Part shown: one piece after another, positions 34,652 to 43,447 of the stretch
Numbering within the stretch: position 1 is the stretch's first letter
How the letters are laid out: each line of letters opens with the position of its first letter
The notes under the pieces: model-generated
The model's input: only the letters and a program-made list of their open reading frames with translations
The model's database searches: none
What the model was told of the DNA's origin: nothing
From: UBA1568 sp964488025
GTDB lineage: Bacteria; Patescibacteriota; Minisyncoccia; Moranbacterales; UBA1568
Assembly: GCA_964488025.1 (NCBI GenBank)
Contig: CAZATJ010000002.1
Coordinates: 1 to 64,000 of the forward strand
Length of the DNA stretch: 64,000 bases
Direction of reading: 5' to 3'
Program-made: the position numbers and the translations under genes

Positions 34652-36121
34652 TCAGCCACGACCAAAAAACTTGTGGAATGGAGCAAGGTCATCATCGGTG
34701 AGTTCACCGAAAAGCCAGAGAAGGATGAAATAGAAGGCAAAGAGAACGGTTCCGGAAGCGAGAAAACTGTATGTTCCCTCTGGAAGGAAGCGGGAAGAGA
34801 AGGCGATGAGAAAGGCACTTATTATCGAGAGAACGGCAGTTTTCCAGGATATATGAACACGGAAATGTATTTTGGTGTAGGCTAGTATGCCAAGCATGAG
34901 CACAAAGGCGGTGAGAGTGGCGGCGAGCGCGGCGCCAGCGATACCGAAAGATGGAATGAAAAGAAAATTAAGCACAACCATGGCGAGAAAACCAAAGAAG
35001 GAGAGTTTCATCGGGACACGAACCAGACCGGCGCCGTTTAAAGCGAAAGCCAGGACATAAAAGACCGTAAGGAAGCCGACGCCGAGAGAAAAGATGCTCA
35101 TGGCGTTTTCTGCTCCATCGTAACGGGCACCATAGAAGAAGTGAAGTATCTGCGGGGCATAGACGATCATAAGAGTGATCATCGGAAAAAGAAGCAGTGT
35201 CATGAGACGAAGTGCCTTGTTCACGAGAGATGTGGTTTCAGTCGCATTGCGTTCGGCTGTTGTTTTGGAGATAGCTGGAAGCATGATCATAGCGAGGGCC
35301 GCGAAGAGGTAATAGGGAATACGTCCGATGGTGATAGCGGCATTGTAGAGACCGGTCAGGTGGTCATCTTGAAGGAGTGCTTTGACGAAATAGAGGTCGA
35401 CAGTGAGGAGAAGTTCGTAGAAGACCAGGAAGAGTGTTAGTGGTCCGGCGTAGGCGAGAATCGTTTTGGCTGGAAAATCGAAATCGTGACCCAGGGTTTT
35501 TGTTCCGAGACCAAGTTTGCGTTTTACGTAGAATTCATCGATCAAGAGGGCGGCACCAAAGGTGAGGAGTGGGGCCAGGACATAGCCGGCGACGGCACCA
35601 TTTAATCCAAAGTAAACGGCGGCGAGGGCGATAAAACCGACCCGCGCGAAAGAACGGACGATTTTTACGATGGCTTGGAGTTTGAAAAGGTGGAGACCGG
35701 TCAAATAGTGGTGATAGAACGAAGCAGCGGCAAAGGCCGGAATGATAAACGCGGAAAGTCGGAAGAGCGGGGTGAGCGAGGGATCACGGAGCGCCCAGGA
35801 AATAACTGGAGCGAGGAGGAAAAAAAGAACCGTGATGCCACCAATGAGAACCACTTGCAAGAGAGCGGCCTTTCTTTTGATGGCGGGAATGTTCTTCGGA
35901 TCTTTTTCGAGGACTTCGCTCAGGTACTTGGACATCGTGGTGGGGATGCCGTTGCCGATGAGCACGATGACCATCGTAGTCAGGGTGACCACCAAGCCAT
36001 AACGTCCATAATCTGCCGGTCCCAAAATGCGTCCGGCAACCGAGTGCACCACATAGGCAGCAATGTTGAACACTACTTCGGAAAGTGTCAGCCATACGAG
36101 CGCTTGGGAGAATTTTTTCAT
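34652..36121 (-). CDS. Oligosaccharide flippase family protein (Wzx/MurJ-like)
   Basis: 489 residues from ATG 36121, chosen because the protein-like sequence begins there (MKKFSQALVWLTLSEVVFNI); the frame opens earlier to 36190. About 13-14 membrane helices and the signature AGRILGPADYGRYGLVVTLT mark the polysaccharide-synthase/MOP flippase superfamily. It would export a lipid-linked oligosaccharide. It is a different protein from the flippase at 1541-2854, so the locus may make two glycans. It follows a thymidylate-kinase-like gene on the same strand with a gap of 76 bases. Confidence 0.88.
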   Translation of the reverse strand: MKKFSQALVWLTLSEVVFNIAAYVVHSVAGRILGPADYGRYGLVVTLTTMVIVLIGNGIPTTMSKYLSEVLEKDPKNIPAIKRKAALLQVVLIGGITVLFFLLAPVISWALRDPSLTPLFRLSAFIIPAFAAASFYHHYLTGLHLFKLQAIVKIVRSFARVGFIALAAVYFGLNGAVAGYVLAPLLTFGAALLIDEFYVKRKLGLGTKTLGHDFDFPAKTILAYAGPLTLFLVFYELLLTVDLYFVKALLQDDHLTGLYNAAITIGRIPYYLFAALAMIMLPAISKTTAERNATETTSLVNKALRLMTLLLFPMITLMIVYAPQILHFFYGARYDGAENAMSIFSLGVGFLTVFYVLAFALNGAGLVRVPMKLSFFGFLAMVVLNFLFIPSFGIAGAALAATLTAFVLMLGILAYTKIHFRVHISWKTAVLSIISAFLIAFSSRFLPEGTYSFLASGTVLFAFYFILLWLFGELTDDDLAPFHKFFGRG

Positions 36122-36197
36122 GATGGTATTTTTACAATATACGTTCTCATCGGAACTCTCCTTTTCCTTCCCTTTCTTTCCGACGAACATCCCTTCT

Positions 36198-36821
36198 TCA
36201 AACGTTTAGTTTTCTTAAAATATCCTGAAAAATACTTTCTTTACTTTTATTTCCATCGATGACAGTCATATTCCAGGGGATGATTTTCGTTTTGAACAAT
36301 TCCATCTTGGCGCGGAGGTAGTCGATACCCTGTTCGGGGGCGCGTTCGCGAGCCATGATGGTTTCCGGAGAGAGGTCAAAGTAGAGGGTGACATCGGCTC
36401 TGGGGGTATAACGCGAAAGAAAAATTATTCCCCAATGGATCGGCCAGGAGCAAAAGCGGATATTTTTTGCCAGATAGGCCAGATTGATGATGGAATCAAA
36501 AAAAGAACGGTCAGAAAGAAGGTAGTCGTAGCCTTGTTTGCGCAGTGAACTTCGGAGAAAACAGAAACGCATCATATCGATGAGAAGAAATTTTTCTCGA
36601 AGGACAAGAGAAAGCCAAGAAGCTTTGGTAACGGCCTTTTCCTTACCGGGCTCGAAGGTGTCCTGCCTTTTGAAAAGCCGGGCAATCTTGTTGGCCAGGG
36701 AAAATTCGACCGCGTGAAAAGTGGTGGTTTTTCTTCCTTCCCGTTCCAGTTTCTCTTGAAGGAGCTTGAGTTGGGTGGATTTTCCACTGCCATCAACCCC
36801 TGAAAAAGTGATGAATTTCAT
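36198..36821 (-). CDS. Thymidylate kinase-like P-loop nucleoside monophosphate kinase
   Basis: 207 residues from ATG 36821. The P-loop ITFSGVDGSGKSTQLKLL, the DRS motif LLSDRSFFDSIINLA, and the LID-like ETIMARERAPEQGIDYLRAK fit the dTMP kinase fold. Thymidylate kinases phosphorylate dTMP, but divergent members in glycan loci may act on other substrates. The hydrophobic middle (SWPIHWGIIFLSRY) is unlike canonical Tmk. It is placed directly upstream of the flippase, so they are probably in one operon. An extended -10 promoter (36872-36880) lies in front of it. Confidence 0.8.
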   Translation of the reverse strand: MKFITFSGVDGSGKSTQLKLLQEKLEREGRKTTTFHAVEFSLANKIARLFKRQDTFEPGKEKAVTKASWLSLVLREKFLLIDMMRFCFLRSSLRKQGYDYLLSDRSFFDSIINLAYLAKNIRFCSWPIHWGIIFLSRYTPRADVTLYFDLSPETIMARERAPEQGIDYLRAKMELFKTKIIPWNMTVIDGNKSKESIFQDILRKLNV

Positions 36822-36871
36822 GGAGAGGTTACTAAAAATACAGAAAAAACTCCCTTTTGGAACCTGCTTAT

Positions 36872-36906
36872 AGTATAGCATTTTTCGCTCTTTTTTGTGC
36901 TATTCT
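36872..36906. promoter_or_regulatory. Divergent extended -10 promoters
   Basis: TGC-TATACT on the minus strand (36872-36880) points to the kinase gene. TGC-TATTCT on the plus strand (36898-36906) points to the O-antigen ligase, only 7 bases from its ATG at 36914, so that transcript would be leaderless. Neither has a convincing -35. Confidence 0.5.
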
Positions 36907-36913
36907 TGGTTAT

Positions 36914-38251
36914 ATGGACTTTTTCAGACTGTTAAAGTATTCTTTTTTCACGTTTCTTTTTCTACTGCCGCTGCAGACGGTTTTTTTGCTGCGCGAGCCG
37001 TTTGTTTTGGGGGAGAAGTGGCAGTATGGAACTATCGGGGTGTATGTCACTGATGTATTGTTGGTGGTCATGTTAGGCGTAGCCTTGTGTACCTGGTTGA
37101 GGAGTATAAAGTATAAAGTATCGAGTATAAAGTACGGGAGATCTGAAGCGGTACTGGTACTGTTTCTTTTGTGGGCGGGACTGTCGGTTGTGTGGGCGGG
37201 GGATCAAGTGTTGGCCTTCTCCTTTTTCATGAAATCACTCTTGGCGGCGGGTGTGTTCTTTTTGGCCCGATCGTTCGAGGAGGTGAGCGCGAAGAAAGTT
37301 ATCCTGGTTCTTATGGCGGCTGGAATAATCCAGAGCGGTATCGGAATAGGGCAGTTCTTGTTTCAACAATCAGTCGATTCCTCGATTCTCGGAACAAATG
37401 CCCACGAGGCCTGGCAAGCGGGCTCTTCCGTGCTTAAAATCGACGGAGGGCCAGCCTCGCCGAGTCTAGGCGGGCGGTTTTTACGGGCTTATGGGACATT
37501 TCCTCATCCGAATATGCTGGGGGGATTCTTGGCTGTCACACTGGTATTCGGTATCGCGTACCAGGTATTATGCACGGCACGGCTGAAGAAAAACGAAAGA
37601 ACACTCCTCCTTATTGGTTCAGTGATAGTCTTGCTTGGATTGATCCTTACTTTTTCTCGTGTAGCTTGGTTGGGGTCAGGCTTTGGAATAGGGACATTGT
37701 TTGTATGGAGTTTTTTTTCAGGTGATACGCGAAAACTACGGCCGTTGTTTTCGGGTATGTTCAGTAAAACCTTTTTAGTATTGATTGTGGCTGGATTAGT
37801 GTTTGTCACAGTGCTTCATGAACAAGTTTTCCCTCGTTTTGATGGAGCGACTATCAAACATGAAGGGTCGGTATCGGAACGGGTGCAATCTTTTCAGGAT
37901 GCCGGTATGGTTATCGGTGAAGGAAATATACTGCTTGGCACTGGTGTCGGAAATTTCACGGCAGAAGTCATGAGGCTGGAGCCGGAGCGTCCAGTATGGA
38001 GTATTCAGCCGGCGCACAATGTTTTTGTCCTGGTGTTTTCCGAGCTCGGTCTGGTAGGATTGCTGTTCTTCGTATTGTTTCTGTGGAGCGTGCTCCGAAA
38101 CATGAAAAAACAAAGCGCGATATTCATTGTCGCGCTTTTCTCGTTACTTCCCATCCTTCTTCTCGACCACTGGCTGTGGACCTCTCACTTTGGACTTTTG
38201 CTTCTTTTTCTTCTCATCGGTCTTGCGATACGCCGAGAGAGGCAGTCATAA
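36914..38251 (+). CDS. O-antigen ligase/polymerase family membrane protein (Wzy_C)
   Basis: 445 residues from ATG 36914; an in-frame ATG at 36857 lies upstream of the promoter. About 11-12 membrane helices surround a large extracytoplasmic loop. The Wzy_C signature appears as GRFLRAYGTFPHPNMLGGFL, then VGNFTAEVMRLEP and IQPAHNVFVLVFSELGLVGL, including the conserved H-N pair. Such proteins polymerise or ligate lipid-linked oligosaccharides. An in-frame string of AGTATAAAGTA words at 37102-37135 adds the odd peptide SIKYKVSSIKYG to a cytoplasmic loop. A second family member is at 53132-54766. Confidence 0.88.
   Translation: MDFFRLLKYSFFTFLFLLPLQTVFLLREPFVLGEKWQYGTIGVYVTDVLLVVMLGVALCTWLRSIKYKVSSIKYGRSEAVLVLFLLWAGLSVVWAGDQVLAFSFFMKSLLAAGVFFLARSFEEVSAKKVILVLMAAGIIQSGIGIGQFLFQQSVDSSILGTNAHEAWQAGSSVLKIDGGPASPSLGGRFLRAYGTFPHPNMLGGFLAVTLVFGIAYQVLCTARLKKNERTLLLIGSVIVLLGLILTFSRVAWLGSGFGIGTLFVWSFFSGDTRKLRPLFSGMFSKTFLVLIVAGLVFVTVLHEQVFPRFDGATIKHEGSVSERVQSFQDAGMVIGEGNILLGTGVGNFTAEVMRLEPERPVWSIQPAHNVFVLVFSELGLVGLLFFVLFLWSVLRNMKKQSAIFIVALFSLLPILLLDHWLWTSHFGLLLLFLLIGLAIRRERQS
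37102..37135 (+). repeat. In-frame AGTATAAAGTA word repeat inside the O-antigen ligase gene
   Basis: Three copies of GTATAAAGTA, separated by one overlap and by TCGA, encode SIKYKVSSIKYG between membrane helices. The low-complexity wording is unlike the surrounding coding sequence. Confidence 0.6.
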
Positions 38252-38349
38252 CGAGTCTTTCCAGCCAAATTCGCTATAGAAAACCCCATTTATCGAATGC
38301 TCAATGGCTTGTATGAGGAATTCTCGGCATGATGTTTATCTTATTCTTA

Positions 38350-38377
38350 TCACCTATCACTCATCTCCTATCATGAC
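38350..38377 (+). repeat. Word repeat between converging genes
   Basis: TCACCTATCACTCATC followed by TCCTATCATGACT repeats the word CTATCA/CATC. It lies between the O-antigen ligase and the RtcB gene. The 38252-38349 spacer shows no clear terminator. Confidence 0.4.
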
Positions 38378-38380
38378 TCT

Positions 38381-39904
38381 CTAGTACATGATGACGGAAA
38401 TGGGCTGGAGTTTGATGACCGGTTTGACGACGGAGTTTTCAATGACGCTTTCGATGACATCTTCGGCACGTTTGTAGTGCGAGGAATCCTGTTCGATGAC
38501 CTTAGATGAACGGCCATTGTAGAGTTTGACGCCTTTTTCGGCGAGCTTCTCATCAAGTTCTGATTTGTTCTGAGGAACGACACTTTCAGTGGTTTTGGCG
38601 GCCTTGCCGGCGCCGTGATTGCAAGAATAGAAACTGGAATCATTGCCATCCTGGCCGACGCACAGGTAGGCTTCGGTACTCATTGAGGTCGGGATGAAAG
38701 CCGGTTCGCCGGTGTCTTTGAAGGTAGGGTGGTCAGCCATGCGGCTCGGACCATAGGCTCGGCTGGTGCCGTTCCGATGGACCCAGACATTTTTATTGTA
38801 GTGTTCTTCCTGAGAGACTAGGATATGGGGCATATCGTAGAGCAGGTCGGCTTCGACGAAGTGGCCCAGTACTTTTTCGGCTGTCTGGACGAAGTTATGG
38901 GTGATGGTGGCACGATTGGCGTGAGCGAAGTTAGAACAGGCATTGCGAGCGGCCATATAGAGCTTTCCGTCCTCACCGTCCCCGTCGAAAGTGATGAGTG
39001 GTTCTTTCTTACCGAAATCAGAAGCCCTGATTTTTTCAGCGATTTTTTTGATGGTTTTCTTATAGGGGGTGAACCAGAGGAACCGACCGAGATTCATGAG
39101 AATGGCCGTGGAGAAGTGCTCACGCTTCTTGGCGGTGAACATGTACATGGTGTACTGGCCAAGAATACCCGAGCCGCAGTGAACCATGAGGATGTACTGG
39201 CCAAGGCGTAAGTTAAATTTGGCGGCTACTTCGGGGTCGACTACCGCGGTCACCTTCATGAGATCGAGGAAGTGGTTGCCGGCGGCGCCGATGATACCGG
39301 CGCGGAATTGGGCGAAAAATAAAAAGAGTGGTGGAATAATGTTTCGGATACCTTTGCGAGTGGGAGCTTCTTTGAAAAAATTCCCCCTGTCAATACTATT
39401 CTCGGCTTCATGCTTGGTTTTGATGTTCAGGTAGTCGATGAGCGGCTGGATGCCCTGGGCACAGATATCAATGATGACGCGAAACGGGAGGACGGTACCG
39501 ACGTATTTTTTGGTTGGAACGGTTCTGGTGGCTTCTTGGAAAATCCGGTCGATCTGTTCCGGGGTGACGTTCGTGTCGTCTAGGTTGAGACGGACGAGGC
39601 GCATACCGCAGGCCGGGTCGGAGTCGTTCACTTGGGGGAGAATGAATTTTTCGGAAGTGATGGTAGTGCCGGTGGCATTTTTGCGGCCGGGTTTCGAGTG
39701 AACATCGGCCATGGCGGCGACGTGATGGAATATGCAACCATTTGCGGCAACGCTTTCGAGCTGTTGCATCGTCTCTTCTCCCGGCATGAGTTTTTCTCCG
39801 ACATGAAAAATGACCGGCACATTCATTTTGTCGGTCCGGAATTCACTTTTATGATCCGAGAGCTTGGTGATATCGTTTTCGTACATAGAATGTTGGATGA
39901 ACAT
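38381..39904 (-). CDS. rtcB: RtcB-family RNA ligase (3'-phosphate/5'-OH ligase)
   Basis: 507 residues. RtcB joins RNA 2',3'-cyclic phosphate or 3'-phosphate ends to 5'-OH ends using GTP and Mn2+. The conserved metal and guanylylation residues are in place: Cys in DSDPACGMRLVRL, His in GAAGNHFLDLM, His in VHCGSGILGQY, His in ITHNFVQ, HRNGTSRAYGP, and the guanylated His in SCNHGAGKAAK. The spacing is longer than in E. coli RtcB and the motifs are divergent. It is the last gene of a minus-strand glycan operon, 64 bases after a GT4 gene. The start may be ATG 39904 or ATG 39886. Confidence 0.85.
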   Translation of the reverse strand: MFIQHSMYENDITKLSDHKSEFRTDKMNVPVIFHVGEKLMPGEETMQQLESVAANGCIFHHVAAMADVHSKPGRKNATGTTITSEKFILPQVNDSDPACGMRLVRLNLDDTNVTPEQIDRIFQEATRTVPTKKYVGTVLPFRVIIDICAQGIQPLIDYLNIKTKHEAENSIDRGNFFKEAPTRKGIRNIIPPLFLFFAQFRAGIIGAAGNHFLDLMKVTAVVDPEVAAKFNLRLGQYILMVHCGSGILGQYTMYMFTAKKREHFSTAILMNLGRFLWFTPYKKTIKKIAEKIRASDFGKKEPLITFDGDGEDGKLYMAARNACSNFAHANRATITHNFVQTAEKVLGHFVEADLLYDMPHILVSQEEHYNKNVWVHRNGTSRAYGPSRMADHPTFKDTGEPAFIPTSMSTEAYLCVGQDGNDSSFYSCNHGAGKAAKTTESVVPQNKSELDEKLAEKGVKLYNGRSSKVIEQDSSHYKRAEDVIESVIENSVVKPVIKLQPISVIMY

Positions 39905-39968
39905 TAATGTTACCGGCCGTTACCCGGGAGCACAGAAAAAATTCTTTTGAAGAAATGCCGAGCGATTA

Positions 39969-41084
39969 TCATAGTGAGCTATAGATCTCTTCGTACTGTT
40001 TGGCGGTGTTTTTGAGATCAAAATGATCCTTGACGAAGCGTCGAGCGTTTTCTCCGAGAAGGGTTCGTTCTCCTTCATTTTCCTTTAAATAAGCCAAAGA
40101 TTCGACGAGTTGAGCTCCCGAATCCTTGGGAATGGTAACACAGATATCGTCGTTTGCAAATTCGGAAAACTCCGGGAGGTCAGAGAGAATAACTGGCTTG
40201 CCGCAAGCATAGGCTTCGATGATGATGAGGGGGACGTCGAATTTTCCCTTGAGATTGCCAACCGGAAAAATGACGACGTCACTGGCGTTATACAGACCGG
40301 CCATGTCGGAGATGGTATCGGAGAAGGCAATGTAATCGAGTAGTTTGGCTTCGGCGAATCGTTTGTGAATCTCCTGTTTTTTGTCGGCATCGGCCTGGTT
40401 TTTGACACGGCAGGCGAAGACAAAGCGGATATCAGTTTGGGGATGGGCGCGGAAAAAGTCGAAAAAGGTATCGGAGAGCATATCAGTCGCGCCGAGGCGC
40501 GTGTATTCGCCGGGGTAGATGACGACAAAGTCCTTCTCGGCAAGGCCGAGCTCGGTGAGGATAGCCTGATTTTTTGGTTGCGGACTAAAGTGTTCGAGGT
40601 CGATGCCGGGATAAATTCTGGTTACATTGTGGAATCCCAGGCGTTCCAGTTTCTCTTTTGAGCGGTCGGTGTAGACAACGAGATGGTCGGAAAAGAGGAG
40701 TTTTTTGAGTTCATGGGGAGAGTAGAGATCGTCACGAAGAGTCGCGATTGTCTGGATGGTTTTTTTCTCTGGTTTGGCGAACCATCTGATGAGACGGGTA
40801 TTTTGTTTGGTCGGTGTAAAGAGGTAGTGGGTGATATCGAATTTATTTCGAGCGGCGCGGAGATAGGAAAAAAGCGTGCGTTTAGCATGGAAATCAAAGT
40901 GGCCGTTCTGAAAAATCGGTTTTTGTTCGACACTTTCAGGAAGTCCTGGGAGCGGTATGCTGGTCGTGAGAAGGGTAAGTGAGTGATCTCGTACTTCCTT
41001 CCCCAAGAAGTAGGCAAAGTTTTTGGAGGCTTCATCCCAGGGCGGGACGAGCGGACGAGTGGCAAGGAGGACTTTTTTAGACAT
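39969..41084 (-). CDS. GT4 family glycosyltransferase
   Basis: This 371-residue GT-B enzyme has TRPLVPPWDEASKNFAYFLG at the N-terminus, the linker IYPGIDLEHFSPQP, the donor-domain start FVVIYPGEYTRLGATDML, and the donor region GKFDVPLIIIEAYACGKPVI (a GT4 EX7E variant). It is probably cytoplasmic and membrane-associated. It sits 8 bases downstream of 41093-41473. Confidence 0.9.
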   Translation of the reverse strand: MSKKVLLATRPLVPPWDEASKNFAYFLGKEVRDHSLTLLTTSIPLPGLPESVEQKPIFQNGHFDFHAKRTLFSYLRAARNKFDITHYLFTPTKQNTRLIRWFAKPEKKTIQTIATLRDDLYSPHELKKLLFSDHLVVYTDRSKEKLERLGFHNVTRIYPGIDLEHFSPQPKNQAILTELGLAEKDFVVIYPGEYTRLGATDMLSDTFFDFFRAHPQTDIRFVFACRVKNQADADKKQEIHKRFAEAKLLDYIAFSDTISDMAGLYNASDVVIFPVGNLKGKFDVPLIIIEAYACGKPVILSDLPEFSEFANDDICVTIPKDSGAQLVESLAYLKENEGERTLLGENARRFVKDHFDLKNTAKQYEEIYSSL

Positions 41085-41092
41085 AAAATTTT

Positions 41093-41473
41093 TTATCTGT
41101 ATATTTCCTTCTTCTCTGTTCTCGTGGTGACAATGACGGAAGTGCGGAGGCCTGGTTGGGGAACAATATTCGGGGTAATCATCTTGGTTTCGCCCGGAGC
41201 GACCGTTATCGAGTCGCGAACAGAAATAACATTGTCAGGAGTGACTTCGTAGGTAGCTTCATAGGAAAACTCACTTTGTTTCGTGTGATTTTCTACGATG
41301 AAGACGAGGCTGTTTGGATCTCCTGGCGCTTCAAAGGAAAGCGTCCACCAGTCTTTCCCCTGATTAGGATCGAGTTCACGCTTATTTTGCCAAAAAAGAA
41401 ACAAGGCACTCACGGAAAAGAGGAGGAAAAAAAAGACGACGAGTTTTTTTTCTGAGAGAGGGGGAAGATTCAT
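41093..41473 (-). CDS. Small membrane-anchored extracytoplasmic protein (DUF1616-like C-terminal domain)
   Basis: 126 residues: one N-terminal transmembrane segment (about residues 10-28) and an Ig/CARDB-like beta domain (WTLSFEAPGDPNSLVFIVEN; VISVRDSITVAPGETKMITP). The domain resembles the soluble part of DUF1616 proteins, which are associated with S-layer or exported glycoproteins. It overlaps the large membrane protein gene upstream by 4 bases (ATGA), which implies translational coupling and perhaps a complex with it. Function is unknown. Confidence 0.55.
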   Translation of the reverse strand: MNLPPLSEKKLVVFFFLLFSVSALFLFWQNKRELDPNQGKDWWTLSFEAPGDPNSLVFIVENHTKQSEFSYEATYEVTPDNVISVRDSITVAPGETKMITPNIVPQPGLRTSVIVTTRTEKKEIYR

Positions 41474-43446
41474 TTGGTTCGGGCGTAAATATGAATAGTA
41501 TCGGAGGCGTAGATGCGCGAGAAGTTATCTGATTTTTCGAAGGGAGTGATATCGAACCGCGGGTTGACGACCACCAGGTTGGTCCCGGTTTCAGTGTAGC
41601 ATTTTTCACCGCGGGCGGTATTGGGGACGGAAATCATGAGGAGAGTGCACTGTTCCCGATTGGGATTGTCTTCATAGCGCTTGAAGAATCCTCGGGAAAG
41701 CGGATAGCTGTAATCACGGAGAAAAAAGAGTTTCATCCAGGCATCACCGACGATATAATTATGATCCTTAAGAACGATATCTTCGGCGGTAATACGAGCG
41801 GCGAGATATTGGGAGGCGGCAAAGGTTTGCAGAAGTGGGAGAGCCTTACTTTCCGGAAGAAGTGTCTGGCTATTGTCGTAAGAGCCGCTGCCCATGCCGA
41901 ATACCAGAGCGGAGAAAGAGAGTAGTAACACAAGAATGCTCGGAAGAAAAAACTTCTTTTTTCCCTGAGAGAGGAGCGCGATGGACCCGACTAGGGCAAA
42001 AGCGGCGAGGAGGCCGAGAGGAAAAGAGAGATAGGCGCCGATACGATTGGAGGGGATGTTGATGAAGAGAAAACGGGGGAAGAGCGTCATGACGAGGAGG
42101 ATGCCGCCCCATCCTAAGAGGAAGGCGCTTCCGTAACGGGTGCGGGTGGGGAGGAGCGCGATAAGGAACAGTCCGGCGAGACCGAGAGCCACCCGGGCTT
42201 CACCGGAAGAGAAAGTAATCTGGTAGAAGGAAAGTCCCGTGCGGGTGGTCTTGGTTGGCGTACCGAGAGCAGTACCGACTGCATGAGTCTCGATATAGGT
42301 TGGCATGGCAACGAAAAAAAAGAAGAAACAGGCGAAAACTATCATGATGAACGGCTTGGGTTTGAGAAAGAGCGTGCTCCAGGAACGAAAGGTATAACCA
42401 AGAGTATCCCAGTGAAAAGCGAGGTATAAAAGGACGGAAGCTCCGAGAACGAAAAGGAGCATGAGCGTACTTAAGTGGTGGATGTAGGCGAGGGAAAAAG
42501 TCAGAAAAAATCCGAGAGCCAGAAAATCCGATCGTTTTTCCCGGAAGGCGCGGAGATAAGCGAGCAAGATGAGAGGGATAAAGAGGTTTCCGAGCGTGTT
42601 GCCGACGACGCCGCCGGAAACGAATTTTACCTGCGGGGAAGCAAGCGCGTAGAGAGGGCCGAAGAGAAAGAGGGTGGCGAGGGCGATGTTCTGGGGGTTG
42701 AAGACGGATTCCGACAAAAAAGAACTTCGAATATTTTCTGCGAACGAGCGAGCCAGAACAACGAGAGCCAGTAGTGATAAAAGATTCACCAAAAAGAGAA
42801 AGAGAATAGGAAAAGCCGAAAAGAAATCAAGACGGGAAAAAATATTGATGGCGGCGAAGGGGAGGTGTTCACCGATAATGAAATCGGCGATAGGTTCCGG
42901 TTCTGAGATGCGGTACGCGCCATTCGAGTCGGTAACGATGTCCTCTTTGGCATAGACGGGAAGCTGTCCGCTTTCGGCCGTCAGTTTGGCCCAATACATA
43001 TGATGCCCCAGGTCGGTTGAAGTCGGGAGAACGGCATGCGAGAGGTAGATAGTTTTTATGAGGAGCGTGAGGAAGAGGAGCGTAATGAAGAGCAAGCCTT
43101 GATTTCTGGAGAATCGCCAGACAGCTTTTGTCGGTTCTGATGCTTCGACGGCGGTTTTGTTACGTAATTGTTTATGTAACAAAAGAGAAATGGCTGTGAG
43201 AAGAGTGACTGTGCCAAAGAGACCGAGAGCAATGGTCACCGCGGTGAAAGGTATGCCCGCTTGACCCAGGAGAATTATGAGGAAGTTGAGCAGTCCCAGT
43301 CCGAGAGCGAACGACAGAATGACGGATTCGAAGGCCGAAAGCGATGTATTTTTTTTCAGGAAGACACGGAGAAAGAGAAACCCGGGTATGAAGAAAAGGA
43401 CGCTGACGGTTATGAGGAAAACGATGGTATCGAGAAAAAATGACAT
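41470..43446 (-). CDS. Large polytopic membrane protein, probable GT-C type glycosyltransferase
   Basis: 658 residues with about 14 hydrophobic segments and a C-terminal soluble domain (about 545-658). The first N-terminal helices resemble DUF1616/DUF6541-type membrane proteins (FFIPGFLFLRVFLKK; VILSFALGLGLLNFLIILLG). A first large loop contains TSTDLGHHMYWAKLTAESGQ, an acidic/His motif placed like the catalytic loop of GT-C enzymes. No closer family is recognised. It lies between two GT4 genes. Confidence 0.6.
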   Translation of the reverse strand: MSFFLDTIVFLITVSVLFFIPGFLFLRVFLKKNTSLSAFESVILSFALGLGLLNFLIILLGQAGIPFTAVTIALGLFGTVTLLTAISLLLHKQLRNKTAVEASEPTKAVWRFSRNQGLLFITLLFLTLLIKTIYLSHAVLPTSTDLGHHMYWAKLTAESGQLPVYAKEDIVTDSNGAYRISEPEPIADFIIGEHLPFAAINIFSRLDFFSAFPILFLFLVNLLSLLALVVLARSFAENIRSSFLSESVFNPQNIALATLFLFGPLYALASPQVKFVSGGVVGNTLGNLFIPLILLAYLRAFREKRSDFLALGFFLTFSLAYIHHLSTLMLLFVLGASVLLYLAFHWDTLGYTFRSWSTLFLKPKPFIMIVFACFFFFFVAMPTYIETHAVGTALGTPTKTTRTGLSFYQITFSSGEARVALGLAGLFLIALLPTRTRYGSAFLLGWGGILLVMTLFPRFLFINIPSNRIGAYLSFPLGLLAAFALVGSIALLSQGKKKFFLPSILVLLLSFSALVFGMGSGSYDNSQTLLPESKALPLLQTFAASQYLAARITAEDIVLKDHNYIVGDAWMKLFFLRDYSYPLSRGFFKRYEDNPNREQCTLLMISVPNTARGEKCYTETGTNLVVVNPRFDITPFEKSDNFSRIYASDTIHIYARTK

Positions 43447-43447
43447 G

